A DNA stretch of 60,516 bases from an uncultured Oscillospiraceae bacterium. GTDB taxonomy: Bacteria; Bacillota; Clostridia; Oscillospirales; Oscillospiraceae. Below are positions 32,989 to 40,341 of the stretch, in pieces. Where the stretch lies: positions 1-60,516 of the forward strand of contig CANPWZ010000010.1 of the NCBI GenBank assembly GCA_947585425.1. The letters are read 5' to 3'. Within the stretch, counting starts at the first letter, position 1. Every line of letters begins with the position of its first letter. Below the pieces are notes generated by a model. That model was not told where the DNA came from and ran no database searches. It saw nothing but the letters and a program-made list of their open reading frames with translations. Made by a program: the position numbers and the translations under genes.

Positions 32989-33994
32989 CCGTCACGCAGG
33001 GGGACTCCAGCAGCTGTTGGTGCAGGCGGGCGAACCCCTCGCCCTTCCCGGCCCCGCTATCCGGCTCATGGTCCGCCTGCAAATAGATCAGGTGACCGTT
33101 TACGGTGCCCAGCACCCAGATGCGGGGGCCGCCGGCCTCGTACATGCCGTCAAGGTCTTTGTCGCCGTAGGCCCCGTTGAAGTCGTCCTCGGTGACGGCG
33201 CACAGGTTCGCCAGCACGCCGGCGGTGGGGTCGCCCTCTTGCCGGAGGGAAGTCAGGTAGAGGGTGAACAGAGTGTCGTCCTCAGTCTCGCTTTTCAGTT
33301 CCACCAGTCCTGCCCACTCCGCCGGGAACGTGAATGTGGCGCCCAGCTTTTCGCTGGTGTAGGTGAAGTGGACAGGGACCCGGAAAATATCAACAGTGAC
33401 CTCGCCGTTTTTCAGGCCCTTTTCCACGGTGTCATACTCGTTCCACACAGCGTCGCTCTCGTTGAAGTCCATTTTGCGGAGCTGCATGAAGCACACCAGT
33501 TCCATCCCGTCCTGCTCCGTCAGGCAGACCATATTGCCGTAATCGGCTTCGGCCCCGCGCTCTCCCACTGGCCGCCAATAGATTTGTCCGATATTCCAGT
33601 CGTTGGGGAAGACGCTTTCCTCATACGATCCGAGTTCGTCAGCGTAGTCCATGATGTGGGCAGGCAGGAGCAGGACGCAGTCTCTTGTGACGCTGCCGGT
33701 GCCGGCATCAATGACAAAGACGGTACTCGGCGCGTCGATGACGGTCATCAATCCCTCCCACTCCGCCGGGAACGTGAACGTGGCGCCCAGCTTTTCACTG
33801 GTGTAGGTGAAGCCGCCGGGGGCCTGGGATGGCGGGACGTTCTCCGTGGGCGGTACGTTCTCTGTGATCTCCGCCGCCTGGGAGGGCGGGACGGGCTCGG
33901 AAGGGACGGAGCCCGAGGGCCCGCAGGACGGGCAGAGCAGGATGAGAAGCCCGAGGCAGCACATGGCCGCCAATAGTTTCAGCGTGGTTTTCAT
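32969..33994 (-). CDS. Lipoprotein with two near-identical internal motifs
   Basis: The 341-residue protein has a signal peptide with lipobox ending LCPSC and a Pro/Glu/Val-rich linker. Two modules each start FTYTSEKLGATFTFPAEW (about residues 62 and 210), the typical opening of PsbP/TPR-like beta-sandwich lipoprotein domains in gut Firmicutes. The encoding DNA of these starts is almost identical (33313-33368 and 33757-33812), which indicates recent duplication or gene conversion. Function unknown. It ends inside sfsA on the other strand. Confidence 0.75.
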   Translation of the reverse strand: MKTTLKLLAAMCCLGLLILLCPSCGPSGSVPSEPVPPSQAAEITENVPPTENVPPSQAPGGFTYTSEKLGATFTFPAEWEGLMTVIDAPSTVFVIDAGTGSVTRDCVLLLPAHIMDYADELGSYEESVFPNDWNIGQIYWRPVGERGAEADYGNMVCLTEQDGMELVCFMQLRKMDFNESDAVWNEYDTVEKGLKNGEVTVDIFRVPVHFTYTSEKLGATFTFPAEWAGLVELKSETEDDTLFTLYLTSLRQEGDPTAGVLANLCAVTEDDFNGAYGDKDLDGMYEAGGPRIWVLGTVNGHLIYLQADHEPDSGAGKGEGFARLHQQLLESPCVTVTPLSR

Positions 33995-34023
33995 GGGATG
34001 ATCCCCCTTATTTGAAAATTTTT

Positions 34024-34098
34024 TTATTTTTGTAAAATATTTTCCGCGATCCTGATGGCCGTCTCTTTATCCAACTCGGAGAAAAGAGTGGCTACCAT
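34024..34098 (-). pseudogene. Orphan 3' end of a DUF4367-type gene
   Basis: A 24-codon frame reads MVATLFSELDKETAIRIAEN and then ILQK before a TAA. The last 16 residues match the end of the neighbouring anti-sigma-type protein (SSSLDKDTMIKIAENILQK), and the similarity continues past the stop codon into the 3' flank (TATTTGAAAA and a T run). This is therefore a remnant of a duplicated gene, not an independent gene. Confidence 0.75.
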
Positions 34099-34101
34099 GT
34101 T

Positions 34102-34386
34102 TTATTTGGGCGACGGTATCCCAGAAAATTCCGGGGGATGAGAAAAGCCAAAGCTCAACCACGCCAAGAACGCAAAATACAGGAGAGCGGCGGCCATAAA
34201 CAGCCCCATGAAGATTATCACAATGATCGGGATTCGCGTTCTAAACACAATCAGCAGAACACAAAGGGCGATAAAGATGATGATAATCAAAGCTATGAAA
34301 CGTTCATCAAGAATCAGATTCAAAAGTGCCGAAACAGTATTATTGTCCATCAGCGCTAAAAGCAGAGCGGCCAGTTTGTGTTTCAC
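34102..34386 (-). CDS. Small membrane protein, 94 aa
   Basis: Two strongly hydrophobic helices (FIALIIIIFIALCVLLIVF and IIVIIFMGLFMAAALLYFAF) and a short tail. It has a clearly lower GC content than its neighbours and lies between the full DUF4367-like gene and the orphan 3' fragment, so it may have come in with the duplication. GTG at 34386 follows GAGGGGGTG at good spacing. Function unknown. Confidence 0.6.
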   Translation of the reverse strand: MKHKLAALLLALMDNNTVSALLNLILDERFIALIIIIFIALCVLLIVFRTRIPIIVIIFMGLFMAAALLYFAFLAWLSFGFSHPPEFSGIPSPK

Positions 34387-34466
34387 AAAAATCACCCCCT
34401 CTCCCGCCTTCTATGAATGAAAGCGGGGGAGGGGGTGAATTTGGGACACTTAATTTGAAAAATTTT

Positions 34467-35525
34467 TTATTTCTGCAAAATATTCTCTGCAATCTTGATC
34501 ATCGTGTCTTTATCTAACGAAGAAGAAATGGCAAAAGCAATTTCCCTCTTTTCGTCTATCCAGACCAAATCTCCGCCCTGTCCATCTTCGTCGGGAATAT
34601 ACTCTCCATGCGCACCTTGGATTGTCAACTCCTCGCGATTGCTAATGTCATCTCCAGAAATAACCATATTTTTCATTTCTTCAAAAGTACCAAAAGAAAA
34701 AATGACCTGGTTGCTACCATTAACAGACTGATATAATGCCACATAAGGGGGTCCTTCTATTTCCTGTAAAAGCTCATATCCCTCCGGCAGCCAGCCGAAC
34801 CGGCAAGCGGGGGACCCGGAGGCAAACCCCTGAATGCCGCCGGTCTCCGTTACGCTTTCCGCGATCCTGATGGTCGTGTCTTTGTCCAGCACGGAAGAGA
34901 TGGAAAAGGTAATTTCCCTGCCCTCGTCGATCCAGATCAGATCACCGCCCGATCCGTCCTCAAAAGGAATATACTCTCCGGGCATGCCGTTGATCGTAAG
35001 CCGCTGGGCGCTGCTGATGTCGTCATCAAAGATGGTCATACTCCCTATGGTTTCAAAGTCACCATAATGAAAGACAACCCTGGTGTCCTCAACAGAGGGG
35101 CCATACGTTGCAACGCATAAGCCATCTTCTATGGTTTCGTCCACCAAGTTACACCCATCCGGCAGCCAGCCGACCCGGTAGGTGGGGAACTCCGAAGTTT
35201 CTCCGCCGCCCCAGAAGCGGTAGATGATGCTGTTCTCGTACTGCTCCCGCAGCCAGTTGACCACCGCGGCCCGGGCCTCCGGGCTGACGGCCAGCACGAT
35301 CCCGCCGCCGATGGCCAGCACCAGCAGCAGGGAGGCGGCGATGGAGGCCACCCTGCGCCAAACGGCCTTGCGTTTTCCCTTTTGCAGGAGCTTTTCCATG
35401 GCGCGCTGGAACGCGGGGGAGAACTCATGCCCGCACTCCTCCGGGGACGGCTGCGCCGCGAGCCTGGCCTCGGCCAGCTCCGCCGCCGCCCGCCGCAGGG
35501 CCTCGTCCGATATATATCTGCTCAC
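34467..35525 (-). CDS. Anti-sigma-type membrane protein with tandem DUF4367 domains
   Basis: The 352-residue protein has a cytoplasmic N-terminus (1-58), one transmembrane helix (about 60-81) and two tandem extracellular repeats of about 118 residues (112-230 and 235-352). Each repeat has the pattern GWLP-G, DDIS, GEYIP-ED-GGDL-WID and LDKDT-I-IAE, as in DUF4367. Its ATG overlaps the stop of the ECF sigma factor gene (ATGA), so it is the likely anti-sigma or sensor partner. The second repeat is coded by more AT-rich DNA than the first. Confidence 0.82.
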   Translation of the reverse strand: MSRYISDEALRRAAAELAEARLAAQPSPEECGHEFSPAFQRAMEKLLQKGKRKAVWRRVASIAASLLLVLAIGGGIVLAVSPEARAAVVNWLREQYENSIIYRFWGGGETSEFPTYRVGWLPDGCNLVDETIEDGLCVATYGPSVEDTRVVFHYGDFETIGSMTIFDDDISSAQRLTINGMPGEYIPFEDGSGGDLIWIDEGREITFSISSVLDKDTTIRIAESVTETGGIQGFASGSPACRFGWLPEGYELLQEIEGPPYVALYQSVNGSNQVIFSFGTFEEMKNMVISGDDISNREELTIQGAHGEYIPDEDGQGGDLVWIDEKREIAFAISSSLDKDTMIKIAENILQK

Positions 35526-36040
35526 GCGCCTGTCACCTCCTCAGGAAGCAGCTTGCCGAGGGCCTCTTTGGCCCTCCAGATGGATTTCCGCACTGCGGCT
35601 GGGGACGACCCCAGCATTTTGGCGATCTCGCGGGCGGAATAGCCGTTGTGGTAGTGGAGCAGCAGCACGTCCTGATACCGCCTGGGCAGCTTCGCCATGG
35701 CCCGGGCCAGCTCGCCGCTGTCCTCCGGCAGGGAGACGGCCAGCTCCTTTTCCGCCGCGTCCAGCTCGATCACCGGGCGGCGCTTCCGCACGATGTCGAT
35801 GGCCTTGTGCTCTGTGATGATGGAGAGGAAGGATCGGGTCCTGGCCCCGGACACGGAGTCCACCTTTCCCAAATTTTCCACGACGTAGAGGAACGCCTGC
35901 TGCACCGCGTCCTCGGCGTCCTCCCGGTTCTCGGTGACCTGATAGGCGATGTGGTACATGAGATTGCGGTATTTGTAATAGATCTGCTCGAATTTAGCCC
36001 TGTCGTCGTCCGATCCAATCATCGCAAGGTACATCAGCAC
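35522..36040 (-). CDS. ECF-type RNA polymerase sigma factor
   Basis: The 172-residue protein has region 2 (FEQIYYKYRNLMYHIAYQVT, then DAEDAVQQAFLYV) and region 4 (LPRRYQDVLLLHYHNGYSAR followed by EIAKMLGSS), which bind the -10 and -35 elements. The start is uncertain among GTG 36049, GTG 36040 and ATG 36034. GTG 36040, 6 nt after GGGGGGTG, is chosen. It is translationally coupled to the membrane anti-sigma gene. It has a sigma-A-type promoter. An autoregulatory ECF promoter was not identified. Confidence 0.88.
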   Translation of the reverse strand: MLMYLAMIGSDDDRAKFEQIYYKYRNLMYHIAYQVTENREDAEDAVQQAFLYVVENLGKVDSVSGARTRSFLSIITEHKAIDIVRKRRPVIELDAAEKELAVSLPEDSGELARAMAKLPRRYQDVLLLHYHNGYSAREIAKMLGSSPAAVRKSIWRAKEALGKLLPEEVTGA

Positions 36041-36098
36041 GGCGCTCACCCCCCATCCGTCCCGAATATCGGCAGATACAAAGAAAATGCGTCACTTC

Positions 36099-36128
36099 AG
36101 TTTACCATTTCCTGCATTGCCGTGTCAA
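36099..36128 (-). promoter_or_regulatory. Promoter of the ECF sigma / anti-sigma pair
   Basis: TTGACA (36123-36128), 18 bp and TAAACT (36099-36104) on the minus strand. Confidence 0.65.
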
Positions 36129-36215
36129 TACGGACGGGGGCCTTTGTCCCTCTGTCAATAACAGCGGGGCAGGCCAGGAAAAGTGGACACCGGTCCGGGA
36201 GAAAACCGCCGCCCC

Positions 36216-36244
36216 TTGACTTTCCCCCGCTAAAGGCGTAAACT
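36216..36244 (+). promoter_or_regulatory. Promoter of the alpha/beta hydrolase gene
   Basis: TTGACT (36216-36221), 17 bp and TAAACT (36239-36244). Confidence 0.65.
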
Positions 36245-36276
36245 GTCCTGGACATTCGGAAGGAGCTGCTGCTTCC

Positions 36277-37275
36277 ATGGAGACCAAGAAAAAGAGCAAA
36301 AAGAAAGTCATTCTCATCGTCATCGCGGTGGTGTTGGTACTGCTGGCGGCCGGACTGCTGTTCGCCGGCAATTTCCTGTTCGAGTTCGCCCTGTACCCCG
36401 ACGCTCCCTTCACCATGAGCGACCTGTTTGAGCGGGGGAACGTCACCGGCATCGACGACGGGCCGGAGATCGACGAGGCCCCCGACCGCAAGGAGTGGCG
36501 GGAGTTCTCCGCCGCCGCTCAGGAGTGGTTCAAGACCGAGGGGGAGGCGGTGGAGCTCCAGCGGCCCGACGGGGTGCGCCGGGGAAAGTGGTTCGAACAG
36601 GAGGGCCATAAGTACGCCCTGTTGTGCCACGGCTACACCGGCTACGCGGGGCAGATGGCGGGCTACGCAAAAAAGTTCTTTGACATGGGGTACTCGGTGC
36701 TGACCCCCGACGCCCTGGCCCACGGGGAGAGCGACGGAAAGTTCATCGGCATGGGCTGGCTGGAGCGGCCCGACGTGCTGGCCTGGATCGACACCATCGT
36801 GCAGAAGGACCCGGAGGCGGAGATCATCCTCCACGGGGTGTCCATGGGGGGCGCCACGGTGATGATGGCATCCGGCGAGGACCTGCCGGACAACGTGAAG
36901 TGCATCGTGGAGGACTGCGGCTACTCCTCCGTGTGGGACGAGTTCAGCCTCCAGCTGAAAAATGTGTTCCACCTGCCCGCCGTCCCCATCCTGAACGTGA
37001 CCTCCATGTTCTCCAAGCTGCGGGCGGGGTACTCCTTTGAGGAGGCGTCCGCCGTCGAACAGTTGAAGAAGGCCAGCGTGCCCATGCTGTTCATCCACGG
37101 GGACGCGGACACCTTCGTGCCCTTTGAGATGCTGGATGTGGTGTATGACGCCTGCGCCAGCGCGGAGAAGGAGAAGCTGGTGGTCCACGACGCCGCCCAC
37201 GGCGGGGCGGTGAGCACCGAGCCCACCCTCTACTGGGACACGGTGACCGCCTTTGTGGACAAGTACGTAGATTGA
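36277..37275 (+). CDS. Membrane-anchored alpha/beta hydrolase
   Basis: The 332-residue protein has a Lys-rich N-terminus, one transmembrane helix (about 11-34) and an extracellular hydrolase domain. The nucleophile Ser lies in HGVSMGGATV, the acid in GDADTFVP and the His in AAHGGA, so the triad is complete. The LLCHGYTGY segment forms the oxyanion strand. It resembles Bacillus YqkD-type hydrolases. The substrate is unknown (esters or peptides). AAGGAG is 11 nt before the ATG. Confidence 0.85.
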   Translation: METKKKSKKKVILIVIAVVLVLLAAGLLFAGNFLFEFALYPDAPFTMSDLFERGNVTGIDDGPEIDEAPDRKEWREFSAAAQEWFKTEGEAVELQRPDGVRRGKWFEQEGHKYALLCHGYTGYAGQMAGYAKKFFDMGYSVLTPDALAHGESDGKFIGMGWLERPDVLAWIDTIVQKDPEAEIILHGVSMGGATVMMASGEDLPDNVKCIVEDCGYSSVWDEFSLQLKNVFHLPAVPILNVTSMFSKLRAGYSFEEASAVEQLKKASVPMLFIHGDADTFVPFEMLDVVYDACASAEKEKLVVHDAAHGGAVSTEPTLYWDTVTAFVDKYVD

Positions 37276-37277
37276 GG

Positions 37278-37306
37278 TTGCTTTTTCCGGCGGGACATAG
37301 TAAAAT
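37278..37306 (+). promoter_or_regulatory. Promoter of glnS
   Basis: TTGCTT (37278-37283), 17 bp and TAAAAT (37301-37306). No T-box is present. Confidence 0.65.
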
Positions 37307-37359
37307 AGCGGAGTTACGGCGGAAGGCCGGACAGACGATCACAAAAGGAGTGAACAGAC

Positions 37360-39045
37360 ATGGCAGAAGAGCTGAACGTCCCAATGAGCCAGAATTTTAT
37401 CCATGATTTCATCGACGAGGACATCGCGCAGGGCGGGCAGTACGCCGGCATGACTGTCCACACCCGCTTCCCCCCCGAGCCCAACGGCTACCTCCACATC
37501 GGCCACTGCAAGGCCCTGACCATCGACTTCGGCACCGCCGAGAAGTACGGCGGCCTCTGCAACCTCCGCATGGACGACACCAACCCCTCCAAGGAGGATG
37601 TGGAGTACGTGGAGGCCATCAAGGAGGACATCCACTGGCTGGGCTTCGACTGGGGGGACCGGTTCTACTACGCCTCCGACTACTTTGAGCAGATGTACGG
37701 GTTCGCCGTGGAGCTCATCAAAAAAGGGCTGGCCTATGTGTGCGAGCTGACCCCCGAGGAGTTCAAGGAGTACCGGGGCGACACCACCACCCCCGCCCGC
37801 TCCCCCTGGCGGGACCGGCCCATCGAGGAGTCTCTGGACCTGTTCCAGCGGATGCGGAACGGGGAGTTCCCCAACGGGAAGTACACCCTCCGGGCCAAGA
37901 TCGACCTTGCCAGCGGCAACTTCAATATGCGGGACCCGGCGATCTACCGGATCAACCACACCTCCCACCACCGGCAGGGGGACAAGTGGTGCATTTACCC
38001 CATGTACGACTTCGCCCACCCCCTGGAGGACGCCCTGGAGGGCATCACCCACTCCCTGTGCTCCCTGGAGTTTGAGGACCACCGGCCCCTGTACGACTGG
38101 GTGGTATCCAACGTGTCCATCCCCTACCACAAGCCCAGGCAGATCGAGTTCGCCCGGCTGGGCATCGACCACACCGTTATGTCCAAGCGGAAGCTGCGCA
38201 GGCTGGTGGAGGAGGGCTATGTGTCCGGCTGGGACGACCCCCGTATGCCCACCCTGTGCGGCCTCCGCCGCCGGGGCTACACGCCGAAGGCCATCCGCAA
38301 CTTCTGCGAGCGCATCGGCGTGGCCAAGAACACCAACACCATCGAGTACGCCTTTTTGGAGTACTGCCTCCGGGAGGACCTGAACGAGTCCGCCCGGCGG
38401 GTGATGGCGGTGCTGCGCCCTGTGAAGCTCACCATCACCAACTACCCGGAGGGGCAGTCCGAGACCTTCGAGGTGGAGAACAACCCCAACCGGCCCGAGG
38501 AGGGGACCCGGACCGTCGCCTTCTCCCGCACCCTGTGGGTGGAGGCGGACGACTTCCTGGAGGTCCCGGTGCCGAAATACAAGCGGCTCTATCCCGACGG
38601 CCCCGAGTGCCGGCTGAAGGGGGCCTATCTCATCCGCTGCACCGGCTGCGTGAAGGACGGGCAGGGCAATGTGACCGAGATCCTGGCCGAGTATGACCCG
38701 GACTCCAAGGGCGGCAACCCCGCCGACGGCCGGAAGGTGAAGGGGGCCACCATCCACTGGGTGGACGCCGCCACCGCCGTGGACGCGGAGGTCCGTCTCT
38801 ACGAAAACCTGTTCTCCGATCCCGAGCCTGACGCGGCGGGGAAGGACTTTATCCAGTGCCTGAACCCCAACTCCCTGGAGGTGCTGCCCCACGCCAAGCT
38901 GGAGGCCGGCCTGGGCCACTGCGACACGGCCGAGCGGTTCCAGTTCCTGCGGCAGGGGTACTTCTGCCCGGACAAGGACAGCACGCCGGAGCACCCGGTG
39001 TTCAACCGGGCGGTGAGCCTGAAGGACGGCTTCAAGCCGCAATAA
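37360..39045 (+). CDS. glnS: Glutaminyl-tRNA synthetase
   Basis: The 561-residue class I synthetase charges tRNA-Gln. HIGH lies at residues 46-49 (PPEPNGYLHIGHCK), the KMSKS loop reads VMSKRKL, and the GlnRS-specific segments DDTNPSKED, YEDHRPLYDW-like and the C-terminal beta-barrel anticodon domain are present. A dedicated GlnRS is less usual in Clostridia than the GatCAB route. Its presence here fits lineages that acquired glnS. The ATG follows AAAGGAG. It is followed by a terminator and then the small RNA locus. Confidence 0.95.
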   Translation: MAEELNVPMSQNFIHDFIDEDIAQGGQYAGMTVHTRFPPEPNGYLHIGHCKALTIDFGTAEKYGGLCNLRMDDTNPSKEDVEYVEAIKEDIHWLGFDWGDRFYYASDYFEQMYGFAVELIKKGLAYVCELTPEEFKEYRGDTTTPARSPWRDRPIEESLDLFQRMRNGEFPNGKYTLRAKIDLASGNFNMRDPAIYRINHTSHHRQGDKWCIYPMYDFAHPLEDALEGITHSLCSLEFEDHRPLYDWVVSNVSIPYHKPRQIEFARLGIDHTVMSKRKLRRLVEEGYVSGWDDPRMPTLCGLRRRGYTPKAIRNFCERIGVAKNTNTIEYAFLEYCLREDLNESARRVMAVLRPVKLTITNYPEGQSETFEVENNPNRPEEGTRTVAFSRTLWVEADDFLEVPVPKYKRLYPDGPECRLKGAYLIRCTGCVKDGQGNVTEILAEYDPDSKGGNPADGRKVKGATIHWVDAATAVDAEVRLYENLFSDPEPDAAGKDFIQCLNPNSLEVLPHAKLEAGLGHCDTAERFQFLRQGYFCPDKDSTPEHPVFNRAVSLKDGFKPQ

Positions 39046-39052
39046 CAAACGA

Positions 39053-39078
39053 GGAGGGCCGCGCCGCGGCCCTCCTTT
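39053..39078 (+). terminator. Terminator of glnS
   Basis: A GC-rich stem (39053-39063 with 39065-39075; the innermost pairs probably open) is followed by TTTT. Confidence 0.75.
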
Positions 39079-39085
39079 TGGTACG

Positions 39086-39114
39086 TTGACTTTTCCTGTC
39101 ACATCCTGTATAAT
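39086..39114 (+). promoter_or_regulatory. Rightward promoter of the convergent small-RNA locus
   Basis: TTGACT (39086-39091), 17 bp and TATAAT (39109-39114). The predicted start, about 39121, coincides with the left end of the inverted repeat GGAAAGGGCG. Confidence 0.8.
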
Positions 39115-39180
39115 AAACGCCGGAAAGGGCGTTGCCATAACGGTAGGCGGTCGGCCACTCCCCTGAAAGGGGGTGACTCT

Positions 39181-39264
39181 ATGCCTCTTACTTTGACGTT
39201 TCATGTCTTCGGGTTTACCGTGACTGTGCGTATAAAGAGAGACAACCGCCACCCTGGCCGGTGA
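39181..39264 (+). CDS. 27-codon ORF, candidate toxin peptide or leader peptide
   Basis: ATG at 39181 follows AAAGGGGG (39166-39173) with 7-nt spacing, an excellent site. The peptide is hydrophobic and beta-branched in its first 16 residues (PLTLTFHVFGFTVTV) and strongly basic in the rest (RIKRDNRHPGR). The last eight codons form the left arm and loop of the 39241-39272 hairpin, so coding and RNA structure are intertwined. It could be a small membrane-active toxin, a regulatory leader, or a non-translated frame in a structured RNA. Confidence 0.5.
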   Translation: MPLTLTFHVFGFTVTVRIKRDNRHPGR

Positions 39265-39332
39265 CGGTTGTCTATGCTAAATAGGCAAACCACTGTTCAG
39301 GGCTGACCGCTTATCGGTAGCGCCCTTTCCAT
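39231..39332 (-). ncRNA. Candidate antisense RNA, about 100 nt
   Basis: A consensus minus-strand promoter starts RNA about 39331. The RNA begins with the same GGAAAGGGCG as the sense RNA. It can end at the hairpin 39272-39241 (8-bp plus 4-bp stems), which on this strand is followed by TCTCTTTATA, an acceptable intrinsic terminator. It would be fully complementary to the 3' half of the sense RNA, including the end of the small ORF. Confidence 0.6.
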
Positions 39333-39337
39333 TTGCT

Positions 39338-39366
39338 ATTATAGCCGCTTTGGGACGTTTTGTCAA
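39338..39366 (-). promoter_or_regulatory. Leftward consensus promoter of the antisense RNA
   Basis: TTGACA (39361-39366), a 17-bp spacer and TATAAT (39338-39343) on the minus strand, a perfect match to the sigma-A consensus. Confidence 0.85.
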
Positions 39367-39389
39367 GGGGGAACGGGTTGCGATATAAT
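39360..39389 (+). promoter_or_regulatory. Promoter of the RHH-comFC operon
   Basis: TTGTCA (39360-39365), 18 bp and TATAAT (39384-39389). Its -35 overlaps the -35 of the leftward antisense promoter almost completely, so the two probably compete for RNA polymerase. Confidence 0.65.
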
Positions 39390-39471
39390 GAACTTATTAT
39401 AAGTCTATCTTGTACTGAAATTTAGTCTAAAGAGTTAACATAATGCCAGAACCGAAAAGGAGCATGGCGTT

Positions 39472-39645
39472 ATGAAGCGGGAAAAACACATCGGCTTTCG
39501 CATTGATAACGAGTTACACGATAAAATGGTCTATATTGCCGAATACGAGGGGCGCTCACTGACGTGGCAGATGGTCCATCTTATGCAGGATTGCGTCCGT
39601 GATTTCGAGAAGGAACACGGCCCCATCGAACTGGAGGAGCAATGA
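39472..39645 (+). CDS. Small ribbon-helix-helix (Arc-type) protein, 57 aa
   Basis: ATG at 39472 follows AAAAGGAG by 9 nt. The protein begins with a basic beta-strand-like segment (KHIGFRIDNELHDKM) and then two helices (VYIAEYEGRSLTWQMVHLM and DCVRDFEKEHG), the ribbon-helix-helix layout of Arc/CopG/MetJ DNA-binding dimers. It ends in an acidic tail (IELEEQ). Its stop overlaps the comFC start (ATGA). It may autoregulate the operon or act as an antitoxin-like repressor. No toxin gene of the usual type follows. Confidence 0.75.
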   Translation: MKREKHIGFRIDNELHDKMVYIAEYEGRSLTWQMVHLMQDCVRDFEKEHGPIELEEQ

Positions 39646-40292
39646 ACGTCCTCCGCGCGCTCTACGAGTTGCTCTATCCGCCCAAGTGCCCCTTCTGCGG
39701 CCGGGTGCTGGAAAAGTGGGAGGAGGGCCTCTGTGCCCTGTGCGGGGAGACCCTGCCCCGCACCTCTCCGCAGGAGACACGGGAGGTGGAGGGCTGCGAC
39801 GCCTGCCTCTCCCCGCTGTGGTACCGGGACGGGGCGGTAGAGGCCGTCCGCCGCTATAAGTTCCGGGGAGCCAGGGGGCACGCCGCCGTCCTGGGCGGCC
39901 TGATGGCGGAGTGCCTCGCGGAGCGCTGGCATGAGCCGGTGGACCTCGTCACCTGGGCGCCCCTGTCGGCCAGACGGCGCAGAGAGCGGGGCTACGACCA
40001 GGCGGAGCTGCTGGCCCGCCGGGTGGGGGAGCTGACCGGCATCCCCGCCCTGCCCGCGCTGGAAAAGACCCGGCAGACCGAGACCCAGTCCCGCATCGAG
40101 GACGAGGCGGAGCGCCGGGCCAATGTGGCCGGGGCGTACCGGGCCCTCCCCGACGCGGACGTGAGGGGGAAGCGGATCGTGCTGGTGGACGACATCGTCA
40201 CCAGCGGGGCCACCCTGGCGGAGTGCGCCGCCTGCCTCCGGGCCGCGGGGGCGGGCTCTGTTGCCGCGCTCACGCTGGCACGGGCCCGGTAG
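39642..40292 (+). CDS. comFC: ComF family phosphoribosyltransferase-like protein
   Basis: The 216-residue protein has an N-terminal zinc finger of four Cys (CPFCGRVL and CALCGETL) and a phosphoribosyltransferase fold with the PRPP motif LVDDIVTSGATL. ComFC homologues take part in DNA uptake and ssDNA handling in naturally competent bacteria. Here it is coupled by a 4-bp overlap to a ribbon-helix-helix gene and lacks comFA beside it, so a competence role is uncertain. Confidence 0.9.
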   Translation: MNVLRALYELLYPPKCPFCGRVLEKWEEGLCALCGETLPRTSPQETREVEGCDACLSPLWYRDGAVEAVRRYKFRGARGHAAVLGGLMAECLAERWHEPVDLVTWAPLSARRRRERGYDQAELLARRVGELTGIPALPALEKTRQTETQSRIEDEAERRANVAGAYRALPDADVRGKRIVLVDDIVTSGATLAECAACLRAAGAGSVAALTLARAR

Positions 40293-40306
40293 CCGACAAA
40301 AAAGAC

Positions 40307-40335
40307 TTTACAACCCCAAATACTTGTGGTATAAT
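40307..40335 (+). promoter_or_regulatory. Promoter of the RNase J gene
   Basis: TTTACA (40307-40312), 17 bp and TATAAT (40330-40335). Confidence 0.7.
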
Positions 40336-40341
40336 CCCCGA

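Larger units (their letters stand above)
39121..39335 (+). ncRNA. Candidate structured RNA / type I toxin-like mRNA
   Basis: From the predicted start the RNA opens with GGAAAGGGCG (39122-39131), complementary to 39321-39330. A second block 39147-39156 pairs with 39301-39310, allowing one G-U. The 5' and 3' ends can therefore close a long-range stem, as in processed type I toxin mRNAs. Inside, CAC-CCCC (39156-39163) pairs with GGGGGTG (39169-39175) over the SD of a 27-codon ORF, and a strong hairpin spans 39241-39272. The RNA end is not marked by a clear U tract on this strand, so the 3' boundary is a guess. I do not recognise a known RNA family. Confidence 0.6.

Noticed and set aside
37339-39252. 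637-codon minus-strand frame reaching into the small-RNA locus
   Set aside because: Nearly all of it is the shadow of glnS, and its first residues lie in the antisense RNA region without a usable SD.
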